Shown here: piece after piece, positions 17,240 through 25,605 of the stretch | How the letters are laid out: the number at the start of each line of letters is the position of its first letter | Position numbering within the stretch: position 1 is the first letter of the stretch | From: Mycetocola_B reblochoni | GTDB taxonomy: Bacteria; Actinomycetota; Actinomycetes; Actinomycetales; Microbacteriaceae | Length of the DNA stretch: 36,830 bases | Assembly: GCF_003667525.1 (NCBI RefSeq) | Contig: NZ_RCUW01000017.1 | Span: 1-36,830, forward strand | Direction: 5' to 3' | Program-made: the position numbers and the translations under genes | Notes under the pieces: generated by a model | Database searches by the model: none | Seen by the model: only the letters and a program-made list of their open reading frames with translations | What the model was told of the DNA's origin: nothing

Positions 17240-18228
17240 CAGCGGGGCAGCCGCTCGGCGGGGGGCCGGACGTCGATGAGGATGCGCCCGATGACGCTCG
17301 CCGCGGTGACGCCGTCGAACTCGGCCTCGGGGTCCAGGACGAGCCGGTGCGCGAGGACGGGGGTGGCGAGCGTCTTGACGTCGTCGGGGGTGACGTAGCT
17401 GCGCCCCTCGACGGCGGCCCACGTCGTCGCCGCCCTGACCAGTCCGAGCGCGCCGCGGACGCTGACGCCGAGCCGGACCTCCGGCGCGTTCCGGGTCTCC
17501 TCCACCAGCCGGGTGATGTAGTCCAGCAGGGCGTCGTCGGTGTGCGGCATGCGGGCGATGACGGCCATCTCCTGGAGGGTGCGCAGGTCGACGACGGGGT
17601 CGAGCTCCACGTGGTGGCTGCGGACGCGCGCGCCCTGCAGGATGCGCAGCGTGGAGGCCTGGTCGGGGTAGCCGAGGCTGGACTTCATGAGGAAGCGGTC
17701 CAGCTGAGCCTCCGGCAGCCGGTAGGTGCCGGCCTGCTCGACGGGGTTCTGCGTGGCGATCACCATGAAGGGGTCGTCGACCGGGTGGGTGACGCCGTCG
17801 ACGGTGACCTGGCCCTCCTCCATGACCTCCAGCAGCGCCGACTGCGTCTTCGGGCTGGCCCTGTTGATCTCGTCGGCGAGGAGCACGGTGGCGAACACGG
17901 GTCCGCGGTGGAACTCGAAGCGGCGGCTGGCCTGGTCGTAGACGCTCATGCCGGTGACGTCGCCCGGCAGCAGGTCGGGGGTGAACTGGATGCGGCCGCT
18001 GTGGCCTCCGACGGTCTGGGCGAGCGCCCGGGCGAGGGAGGTCTTGCCTGTACCGGGGTAGTCCTCGAGCAGCAGGTGACCGCCGGTGAGCAGGCTCGCG
18101 AAGGCGAGCTTGACGACGTGGGCCTTGCCGAGGACGACCTGCTCGACGTTCTCGACGAGGCGGCCGAAGACCTGCGAGAACCAGGCGGCCTGCTCGTCGG
18201 TCATGCTCGGCTGGGAGGCGGCGTTCAT
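17239..18228 (-). CDS. MoxR family AAA+ ATPase (329 aa)
   Basis: AAA+ ATPase thought to act as a chaperone-like remodeller of its neighbour complexes. Walker A is PGTGKTS near residues 58-64, Walker B LLADEI near 116-121, with MoxR hallmarks INRASPKTQSALLEVMEEGQ, VIATQNP (sensor 1) and LPEAQLDRF. Length is usual for the family. ATG at 18228 follows AGGAGAG and overlaps the stop of the small upstream ORF as ATGA. It corresponds to aaa-atp in the bifidobacterial PFNA cluster and is coupled to the DUF58 gene downstream. Confidence 0.95.
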   Translation of the reverse strand: MNAASQPSMTDEQAAWFSQVFGRLVENVEQVVLGKAHVVKLAFASLLTGGHLLLEDYPGTGKTSLARALAQTVGGHSGRIQFTPDLLPGDVTGMSVYDQASRRFEFHRGPVFATVLLADEINRASPKTQSALLEVMEEGQVTVDGVTHPVDDPFMVIATQNPVEQAGTYRLPEAQLDRFLMKSSLGYPDQASTLRILQGARVRSHHVELDPVVDLRTLQEMAVIARMPHTDDALLDYITRLVEETRNAPEVRLGVSVRGALGLVRAATTWAAVEGRSYVTPDDVKTLATPVLAHRLVLDPEAEFDGVTAASVIGRILIDVRPPAERLPR

Positions 18229-18413
18229 GGTCTCTCCTGTGCGTGGGCGGCGGGGTGGCCGGGGTGGTCTGCGGTCTGCGGGGTCGAAGCGGTGACGGCC
18301 GGGGGCGGGGCGTCGCGAGAGGGCGCGGCGGTCCGCCGATCCGCGAACGGGCCGAGCAACGCGAGCGGGGCGAGCGGGCCGAGCGGGGCGAGCGGGGCGA
18401 GCGGGCCGATCAT
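18225..18413 (-). CDS. 62-codon Pro/Leu-rich linker ORF between the giant surface protein and MoxR
   Basis: Not recognised. The ORF starts at ATG 18413, sharing ATGA with the stop of the 1938-residue protein, and ends with ATGA shared with the MoxR start. It thus bridges the two genes without a gap. The first 20 residues are a Pro/Leu/Ala repeat (GPLAPLAPLGPLAPLALLGP) from a short tandem DNA repeat at 18358-18406. The rest is Pro/Ala/Thr-rich. It may be a real small protein, or only a translated bridge that carries ribosomes to the MoxR ribosome site, which lies within its last codons. Confidence 0.4.
   Translation of the reverse strand: MIGPLAPLAPLGPLAPLALLGPFADRRTAAPSRDAPPPAVTASTPQTADHPGHPAAHAQERP
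18358..18406. repeat. Short GC tandem repeat (GCGAGCGGG units)
   Basis: About five copies of a 9-10 bp unit, GCGAGCGGGC or GCGAGCGGG, lie next to the stop of the giant surface protein gene. They encode the Pro/Leu repeat of the small linker ORF. Length differences here would shift that ORF out of frame and could change MoxR translation (inference). Confidence 0.7.
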
Positions 18414-21400
18414 GGCGCCTCGCATTCGGCGACGGGCTCGGGCGAGACGTAGCGCGCCCCGCCGAGGTCGGGGAACACGATCTCCGTGAGCACGCGCACG
18501 CTGTCCTGCCCCTCGGCCGCCGCGGGGACCGGGTCGGTCGGCGCGACGAACTCACCGAGCGGCCGGTCCTCCTCGTCCAGGTATCGCACGCGGATCGTGC
18601 CCTGCCGACCATTGTTGTCCGGCATCCGGACGAGCTGGTCGACGGGCTGGCCGATGGTGCAGCGCTCAACGGCCACGAGGGTGCGCAACGGCACCGCCCC
18701 CGATCCGGACACCTTCGTCTCCTGGCCGCAGGAGCCCGCGAAGCCGTAGCTGCACGCCCGCACGTAGACATCGGTCGCCCTGCCGAAGCGGGAGCCGTCG
18801 GAGATGGTGATGGTGCCGCCGTCGGCGCGCTGCGGGCGGCTCCACTGACCGGACGCCGAGCCGGCGTCGACGACCGAGTACGAGTAGCGCGCCCCGTCCT
18901 CGGTCGCGCGCAGCCCGGACAGCTGAAGCAGGGCGTCGCCGTCGCCGTTCGGCGCCGCCACGTCGACGCGGGCGGAGGCGACGTTCGGCCGCAGCGAGAG
19001 ACCGTCGGTGTGGGTACGGACGCAGAACAGCCCGTTCGTGACGTCGACGGTGTAGCGCGGGCTGTCGCCCGAGGGCGCGGTGTCCACCCACTGGCCGCCG
19101 GAGGCGTTGGGCCGGACGTCGCCGACCGTGCAGGAGGTGCCCTCGCCGTCGGCCGAGGTCATCGGGCTGACCTGGATGCCAGGGTCGCGGCCGTTGCCGT
19201 TGACCCCGGAGAAGGTGACCGCCACGGTGATCCGGTCCCCGTCGCCCGAGCGGGCCGCGGACGCGCCCGCGATGCTCGGGGGGCCGACCGCGACCGCCGA
19301 GGCGCTACCCGCCTTCTCGCTCGTGTTCGTGGCGTTCCGCGCCGTCACGCTGACCGTGTACTCGGAGCCGGGCCTGATGCCGCCGTCGCGGATGAGCACG
19401 CTCTGCTCGTCGGCCGTCACCGTTCGGGCGACGTCGACGCCGGGCCCGCGCAGCCGCACCTCGTACGCCCGCACGGGCGTCCCGTACGCGGCCGACTCGG
19501 GCGCCTGCCAGCTGGCGCGGAGCACACGCCCGTCCGGCTCGGCGTTGCTCGCCTCGAGCCCGACCGAGCGCGGCGTCCCCGGCGAGCCGTCCATGACGAG
19601 CGACTCGCTCGCCGGCGAGCGCCCGCTCGTGCCGACGGCGTTCGTCGCCTCCGCCCTGAAGCTGACCGACTCCCCGTAGGGGATGCCCTCGACGCGGCAC
19701 GAGTCCGGGTTCTCACAGTCGGCGACCGGGTCGCCGTCGGAGTCGAGCACGCGGTAGCCGGTCACCGGCGAGGCATTGGGGAACGCGTGCGGGATGCGCA
19801 GCGTCACCGCGGCGTCCTCCGGGTGCCTGGCGGCGATGCGCGGGGCTCCCGGTGCGTCGGGGACGTCCTGGATGCGCACGGAGACCGTGCCCGTAGCGTA
19901 GCGGTCCGGGTCGTCGGTGATGTCGGCGACCGTGTAGCGCAGTGTCATCGTTCCCGTCTCCGACTGCTCCGCCGCGCTGAGCTGGACGCGGCGGCGATCC
20001 GCGCTCGGCGTCGCGCTCACGCCGTCCAGCCCGGTCGAGGTGCTCACGGACACCACCCGGAGCGCACGGCCGGGGAACGGGTTGCTCGCCTCGTCGTTGG
20101 CGAGCACGTCGACGGTGTCCGACTCGCCCCTGACGAGCACGACCTCGTCGGCGACGGGGGACACCACCGGCCGCGTCGAGCGCACCACGTCGACGCGCAC
20201 GACCGCGTCGTCACTCTGGCCCGCCCGGTCCTCGACGGCGATGGGGAGCTCCGCCCTGCCTCCGACCTCGGTGCCGTCGACGGCCGTCACCGTGAGGATC
20301 GACCCCGACACCGATGCGGAGACCACCCCGGCCGAGCCGGAGTCGTCGACGCTCCAGCTCAGGGCGCCCTCCGCCGTGCTGGCGTAGTCGGTGAGCGCGG
20401 ACAGGTCGATGGTCGTGTCCGTGCCCGCCTCCAGCCCGACGCGCGCGTCGGCCAGCACCGGCGGCTGGTCCTCGGCCGGGGTCACCGTGATCGGCATGGT
20501 CAGCGTCGACTGGGTGCGGCCGTCCGTCACGGTCGCGGTGATGGAGGCGACGCCCCAGAAGCCCTCGGCGGAGCGGAAGCGCAGCGTCCGCGCGTCCGCG
20601 ACGAGCTCGGAGCCGTCCGACTGCGTCGCCTGCACGGCCGATCCGTCGGTGACGGCGACCTCGCGGTCCTCCGCCGCGATGACCTGCTCGGCGAGGGGGA
20701 TGGTCAGCTCCTCGCCGGAGGCGACGACCAGCTCGGGCGCGTCGGGGCGCAGCTCCGGGGCGGCGTCGGCGGTCCCCGGCACCCGGATGAACGCCGTGCT
20801 GGACACGGAGGGGTCGTCCGGCCTGCCCACGCGGAAGGGCACGATCTGCGCGGACTCGGCCACGGGGACGACGACGCGTCCGGAGCCGTCGACCTCCGCC
20901 TGCCCGAAGCCGGAGGGGACGGTGACGTCGAGCCCCGACACGGCTCCCTCGCTGAACCGGGCGAGGGCGAGCACGTCGACCGGCACCTCCTCGCGTCCGT
21001 TGATGTCGGCGAGGCGCAGCTGCACGTCGGAGGCGACGGGGGCGGCCAGGGGCGCGTCCCTGTCGACCTCGACGAACACCCACGCGCTGGAGGTGCCGCC
21101 CGCCCTGGTCGCGACGGTGTAGAGCACGGCGACGGTCCCCTCGCGCTCGGGGGCGACGAGCGCGAGGCCGTCGTCGGTGATCTCCGCGCTCAGCCCGTCG
21201 CCGTTCGGCTCTGCCTCGGTCACGGTCAGGCCGCGGCCGGTCGGGTCGGAGTCGTTCAGCCGCGGGTCGACGGTCAGCGCGGAGCCCGGCCGGGTGGTGA
21301 CGATGTCGTCCATCGCCACCGGGGGGACGGCGGCTCCGGCGTCCTCGCTGATGCCCACGCGCACGAGCCCCGTGCTGCTGGCACCCTGGGCGTCGACGAG

Positions 21401-24226
21401 GGTGTACTCGAACACGTCGGTCCCCGTCGAGTACGGGTTCGCCGTGTACTCGATGCTCTGCGTGTCCACGGAGGTGACCGAGCCGAGCGTCGGCTGCGCG
21501 CTGATGCCGCCGATCTGGACCGCGTCGCCGTCAGGGTCGACGCCGGTCAGCGGCACGCTCAGCGTCGTGGCCTCGCCCGCGGTCGTGCGGCCGGTGACGG
21601 TGGGCGCCGAGGGCGGGCGGTTGCTCGCGACGTCGATGTCGCGGACGACGATCTCGACCTCGGCGCTGGCCCACTGCCCGTCGGTCCCGGTGATGCGGTA
21701 CGACGCCGTGTAGTCGCCGGGGGTGTCGGGGGCGAGGTAGCGCAGCCGGTCCTGCGCGACGACGAGCAGCCCGTCCTCCGGCTCGGCGACGAGCTCGGTG
21801 TCGAGGGTGAACGGCTTGCCGTTGGGCTGCTCGTCGTTGCGCATGACGGGGATGTCGACGACCTCGCCGACGCGGACGGAGCTGCGGTCGTCCCTGGCGA
21901 TCGGCGCCTGCAGCCTGCTCGGCTCCGGCACGTTGACGAGCGTGACGACGCCCTCGGTGACGGCCTGACCGTTGCTGACGCGGACGCTCAGCTCGACCGG
22001 CTCGACGAGCTCGTTCTTCAGCGTCACCCGGAGCGCCCTGCTCTCCAGGTTCTCGACGACGATGCCCGACCCCTCCGGCACCTCGCCGGTCCCGACGACG
22101 GAGAGCACCCCCCCGCCCGGGTCGTAGGCGGAGGCGAGCACGTCGACCTCCGTCGTGTTCTGCAGGTAGAGGAACGCGGTGACGGGCAGCACGACGGGTG
22201 GGGCCGCCGCGTCCGGCACGGGGGCGATCTCGACGCGGATGACGCCGCTGGAGGTGAGCTCCCCGTCGGTCACGGAGTACTCGACGAAGCGGGTCCCCGG
22301 CTCCTCGGCGAGCACCGTGAGGCTGCCGTCGGTGTAGTTCGGGCTGAGCGTGAGCGCCTCGTCGTCGGTGCTGGCCCCCGTGAAGCGCAGCTCCCCGCTC
22401 CCGCCCCTGGCCGCCTCCAGCGGCGCGGTGACGATCTCCGTGCCCGCGTAGCCGGTGATCGTGTACGACTCGGCGATGATCGGCACCTCGCCCCTGGCCC
22501 CGACGGTGATGTTGACCAGGCCCTCGCCGCTGTCGCGCCCGTCGGACGCGCGGAGGGTGATCTGCTCGAGCTCCTCGTCCCCCCCGCCCTGGACGAACTC
22601 GATGTCGCCCTCGGGGCTGAACGAGACGCTGCTCTGCGTGGTGGCGTCGGCGGCCTCCAGGTACACGGGGTCGGACTCCGGGTCCACCCAGTCCTCGATC
22701 GTGTGGACGGTGACCTGGCCGTCGCGGGCGACGGAGCTCGTCGTGGTGCGCTGCTGCACGGGCGGCTCGTTGACGTCCTCCGCGACGACGGTGAGCGCCA
22801 GCGTCGCCGAGGCGGTGCCTCCCCTGCCGTCGCTGACGGTGTAGCGCACGCTCTCCGCCCCGCTCGCTCCGTCCCTGGTGGTCAGCTGGAGCTTCTGGGC
22901 GTCGGCGACGATCTCGATCCGGCCGAGGTCGGCGGAGGGCTGCTCGACGTCGACGATGGCGAGCGGGTCGCCGTTGGGGTCCGAGTCGTTGAGCAGCACC
23001 GGCAGCAGGTTCGCCCTGCCGGCCCTGACTCCCATCTCGTCGTCGACGGCGGACGGCGGCTTCTGCTGGTCTTCCGTCTCCGGCGGGACGTCGAGGTCGT
23101 CCCGCTCGGTCTCGACGACGGTGGTGTCCTCGTCGAAGTCGTCCCAGTTGTCGATGAGGCGGCCGCCGTCGGCGAGCGCCCAGGCGCGGCCTGACCCCGG
23201 GTCGCTGGCGACGACGCTGATGCCGTTGGACGCGACGAGCGGCTCGGCTGTCCCCGGCATCTCGGCGAGGTCGAGCGTCGCGGGCTCGGTCCCCTCGCAC
23301 CACTGGACGCCGGTGCCGTCCGACCAGGCGGCGTAGGAGCAGCCGTCGACGGCGAGGGGCGCGGCCGCGGCTCCGTCGAGTCCGTCGAGGACGACGCGCA
23401 GCTCGTCCCTGTCCGGGTCGACCGCGATCAGCCCGCCCGCGTGCGCGACGAGCAACCCGCCGTCCGCCGACCGGGCTGCCTCCAGCCGCACCGACTCCGG
23501 GTCGTCGACGACGGAGCCGAGGGAGCGGGTCTGGCCACCGAACCACAGCTCGTCGGACGCGGGGCTGTAGACGGCCGGCTCGCCGCCGATGAGGGTGAGC
23601 TGCGCCCCCGAGGGCGGGGAGGAGAACTCGAGCTCGCTCACCCGCGTGCCCTGGCCCGCCCCTCCGGTGACCAGGCGCGACGCCCGCTGGCTGAACCCGG
23701 CCCACGCGCCGGAGTCGTCGACGGCGGCGACCGCGTCGACCCCGATCTCCGCGGTCGGCGACTGCCCGGTCTCGAAGGCGGCCGCGTCGGCCAGGGAGGT
23801 GACCCAGAGCTCCCCCTCCCCCGGTTCCAGGATGCCGAGGACGGAGCCGCTGCCGACGACGACCGGCTCCCCCGCGGGGAGCGGGACGCTCTCGGTCAGC
23901 TCGGCCCTGCTCGGGTCGACGAGGCTGAGGGTGTTGTCGGCAGGGGTGTGCACGGCGACGGTGTCGGCGTCCTGCACGATGACCCCGTCGGCCCCGGGGG
24001 AGCCGAGCACGGTGCTGAGCTGCGCGATCGCGGTGTTCGCCTGGCCGAGCAGCCGCTCCGTCCGGTTCTCGACCCAGACGGAGGCGTCGCCGAGCTGCTG
24101 GTCGCTGCGCTCGTAGCCGTCGGCGATGACCGCCCCGCCGACGAGCAGCGCGAGGGCGAGCCCCCCGACGGCGCTGGCGGTGGCGACGCGGTGCCGCGAC
24201 AGCCGCCTGGCGATGCCGCCGATCAC
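18410..24226 (-). CDS. Giant Ig-like/FN3 repeat surface protein (1938 aa)
   Basis: Anchored by one N-terminal membrane span (residues about 13-35), with nearly all of the protein outside. Residues 41-360 are beta-rich and propeller-like. An acidic linker near 362-390 follows. About eleven cadherin/Ig-like domains then repeat, with signatures such as VLLNDSDPNGDPLAI, VDPDGDAVQIGG and RLNDSDPTG. Two FN3-type domains follow (near VPDAPGAPRIAARH and SPGTPRSVGLEAS) and a C-terminal region of about 350 residues with several cysteines. GTG at 24226 overlaps the kinase stop (GTGA); an ATG at 24250 is an alternative. It matches the FN3 protein of the bifidobacterial PFNA cluster. It probably extends through the cell wall as a scaffold or adhesin; whether it serves secretion is inference. 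Confidence 0.9.
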   Translation of the reverse strand: MIGGIARRLSRHRVATASAVGGLALALLVGGAVIADGYERSDQQLGDASVWVENRTERLLGQANTAIAQLSTVLGSPGADGVIVQDADTVAVHTPADNTLSLVDPSRAELTESVPLPAGEPVVVGSGSVLGILEPGEGELWVTSLADAAAFETGQSPTAEIGVDAVAAVDDSGAWAGFSQRASRLVTGGAGQGTRVSELEFSSPPSGAQLTLIGGEPAVYSPASDELWFGGQTRSLGSVVDDPESVRLEAARSADGGLLVAHAGGLIAVDPDRDELRVVLDGLDGAAAAPLAVDGCSYAAWSDGTGVQWCEGTEPATLDLAEMPGTAEPLVASNGISVVASDPGSGRAWALADGGRLIDNWDDFDEDTTVVETERDDLDVPPETEDQQKPPSAVDDEMGVRAGRANLLPVLLNDSDPNGDPLAIVDVEQPSADLGRIEIVADAQKLQLTTRDGASGAESVRYTVSDGRGGTASATLALTVVAEDVNEPPVQQRTTTSSVARDGQVTVHTIEDWVDPESDPVYLEAADATTQSSVSFSPEGDIEFVQGGGDEELEQITLRASDGRDSGEGLVNITVGARGEVPIIAESYTITGYAGTEIVTAPLEAARGGSGELRFTGASTDDEALTLSPNYTDGSLTVLAEEPGTRFVEYSVTDGELTSSGVIRVEIAPVPDAAAPPVVLPVTAFLYLQNTTEVDVLASAYDPGGGVLSVVGTGEVPEGSGIVVENLESRALRVTLKNELVEPVELSVRVSNGQAVTEGVVTLVNVPEPSRLQAPIARDDRSSVRVGEVVDIPVMRNDEQPNGKPFTLDTELVAEPEDGLLVVAQDRLRYLAPDTPGDYTASYRITGTDGQWASAEVEIVVRDIDVASNRPPSAPTVTGRTTAGEATTLSVPLTGVDPDGDAVQIGGISAQPTLGSVTSVDTQSIEYTANPYSTGTDVFEYTLVDAQGASSTGLVRVGISEDAGAAVPPVAMDDIVTTRPGSALTVDPRLNDSDPTGRGLTVTEAEPNGDGLSAEITDDGLALVAPEREGTVAVLYTVATRAGGTSSAWVFVEVDRDAPLAAPVASDVQLRLADINGREEVPVDVLALARFSEGAVSGLDVTVPSGFGQAEVDGSGRVVVPVAESAQIVPFRVGRPDDPSVSSTAFIRVPGTADAAPELRPDAPELVVASGEELTIPLAEQVIAAEDREVAVTDGSAVQATQSDGSELVADARTLRFRSAEGFWGVASITATVTDGRTQSTLTMPITVTPAEDQPPVLADARVGLEAGTDTTIDLSALTDYASTAEGALSWSVDDSGSAGVVSASVSGSILTVTAVDGTEVGGRAELPIAVEDRAGQSDDAVVRVDVVRSTRPVVSPVADEVVLVRGESDTVDVLANDEASNPFPGRALRVVSVSTSTGLDGVSATPSADRRRVQLSAAEQSETGTMTLRYTVADITDDPDRYATGTVSVRIQDVPDAPGAPRIAARHPEDAAVTLRIPHAFPNASPVTGYRVLDSDGDPVADCENPDSCRVEGIPYGESVSFRAEATNAVGTSGRSPASESLVMDGSPGTPRSVGLEASNAEPDGRVLRASWQAPESAAYGTPVRAYEVRLRGPGVDVARTVTADEQSVLIRDGGIRPGSEYTVSVTARNATNTSEKAGSASAVAVGPPSIAGASAARSGDGDRITVAVTFSGVNGNGRDPGIQVSPMTSADGEGTSCTVGDVRPNASGGQWVDTAPSGDSPRYTVDVTNGLFCVRTHTDGLSLRPNVASARVDVAAPNGDGDALLQLSGLRATEDGARYSYSVVDAGSASGQWSRPQRADGGTITISDGSRFGRATDVYVRACSYGFAGSCGQETKVSGSGAVPLRTLVAVERCTIGQPVDQLVRMPDNNGRQGTIRVRYLDEEDRPLGEFVAPTDPVPAAAEGQDSVRVLTEIVFPDLGGARYVSPEPVAECEAP

Positions 24227-25605
24227 CGGTCCTGCCCCGCTCGGGCGCACTGGGCCTGGCTGGGCTCGCCGAGCCGCCCGTCGGCGAGGATGACGGCGAC
24301 GGTGGCGCAGACGCGGTCCCCGGCGGACGCCTCGGCGCGGTAGCCGGTGGTGTCCTGTTGCACGGCCGGTTCGCCGTCGACGCGGACCTGATAGCGGGCA
24401 TCGTCGGCGGCGGGGTCCCAGCTGAACTGCACCGCCCCGTCCGCCGGCTCGGCGTGCAGCCTGTCCACCGCGGGGACGCCGCGCGGGATCGACAGCACCA
24501 CGGCGGTCACGACGCCGGCTGCGAGGAGCGCGCCCGCGGCGGCGACCAGCCAGCGCAGCGGACGGCGACGGGGCGGACGGCGGTCGAGCGTGCGGATGCT
24601 GGTTCGGTCGTCCGGCCCCGTCTCGGTGGCCGCCGGGCGCCGACGTCGCGACCGGACGGGTGCGGCGGCGGCCGGGGCGTCCCGCTCCGCCGCGGCCGCC
24701 GCGGCGAGGACGCGGCTGAGCTCCGTGGCGGTGTCCCCGGGGATCTCCAGGGTGCTCGGCCTGAGCTGGAGCTCCAGTTCCGCGCGCTGGAGCTCCCGCA
24801 GCGCGTCCAGCATGCTCGCGGGTCGACGTGAGGGGTCACGGTCCAGGCAGGCGGCGATCAGGTCGAGCAGCGCCGCCGGCACGTCCTGGCGCTCGATCGG
24901 CCGGGGGGCCTTGCGACCGCGGATGCGGTCGGCGATCGCCTCGCGCGCGTTGTCGCCTCCCGGCTGCTCGAAGGGGGACCTCCCGGTGAGCAGGGCGTAC
25001 AGCATGGCCCCGAACGACCACAGCTCCGTCGCGACGCCGCCCCTGCTGGCGCCGCTGAGCACCTCGGGCGCCGACCAGGGCACCGAGATCCCCACCGACT
25101 CGTCCGACTCGGCCCTGGACACGGTCGCGGCGATGCCGAAGTCCGCGAGCACCGGCTTGCCGTACGCGGTGACGAGCACGTTCGCCGGCTTGATGTCGCG
25201 GTGCAGCACCCCGGCCCTGTGGGCGGTCTCGAGGACGCTGCCGACGGCGATCCCCACGCCGAGCACCTCGGGGACGCCGAGCGCGCCGCCGCGGGAGCGG
25301 TCGCCGTAGTTGTCCGGGCAGTACTCCGTCACCAGGTACGGGCGGCCGTCCGGCGCGATCCCCGCCTCGTACATGGTGAGGACGCTCGGGTGGGTGGACA
25401 GCTGGGCGAGCATCGTCGTCTCCTGCAGGAACGCCGCGCGCAGTTCACCGTCGACGGCGTCGGGCAGCAGGACCTTCACGGCGATGGTGCGCCGCGGCAT
25501 GCTCTGCTCGTACAGGTGGACGTCGGCGAAGCCTCCCGTGCCCAGCGCCCGGACGTAGGTGTACCCGGACAGCGTCGGGGGATCGCCGGGCAGCCTACGC
25601 GCCAT
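24223..25605 (-). CDS. PknB-like Ser/Thr protein kinase with exported C-terminal domain (460 aa)
   Basis: Hanks-type kinase. The glycine loop is GTGGFADV (22-29), the ATP-anchoring Lys is in AVK (42-44), the catalytic loop HRDIKPAN (135-142), then DFG (155-157) and APE (179-181). The activation segment contains several Ser (VSRAESDESVG). The helix F motif reads ELWSFG, with Glu194 where Asp is usual. An Ala/Arg-rich linker leads to a membrane span at about 352-372 and an exported FN3-like domain of about 85 residues with two cysteines. It would sense something outside the cell and phosphorylate cytoplasmic targets, the FHA proteins here being candidate partners. ATG at 25605 overlaps the FHA gene by 11 bp; an upstream ATG at 25638 is possible. 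Confidence 0.94.
   Translation of the reverse strand: MARRLPGDPPTLSGYTYVRALGTGGFADVHLYEQSMPRRTIAVKVLLPDAVDGELRAAFLQETTMLAQLSTHPSVLTMYEAGIAPDGRPYLVTEYCPDNYGDRSRGGALGVPEVLGVGIAVGSVLETAHRAGVLHRDIKPANVLVTAYGKPVLADFGIAATVSRAESDESVGISVPWSAPEVLSGASRGGVATELWSFGAMLYALLTGRSPFEQPGGDNAREAIADRIRGRKAPRPIERQDVPAALLDLIAACLDRDPSRRPASMLDALRELQRAELELQLRPSTLEIPGDTATELSRVLAAAAAAERDAPAAAAPVRSRRRRPAATETGPDDRTSIRTLDRRPPRRRPLRWLVAAAGALLAAGVVTAVVLSIPRGVPAVDRLHAEPADGAVQFSWDPAADDARYQVRVDGEPAVQQDTTGYRAEASAGDRVCATVAVILADGRLGEPSQAQCARAGQDR

Noticed and set aside
19010..23194. A 1394-codon open frame on the plus strand opposite the giant surface protein
   Set aside because: Its sequence is Arg/Asp/Gly/Val-rich without any recognisable domain, as expected for the antisense of a GC-rich coding region; the minus strand has clear Ig-like and FN3 repeats.
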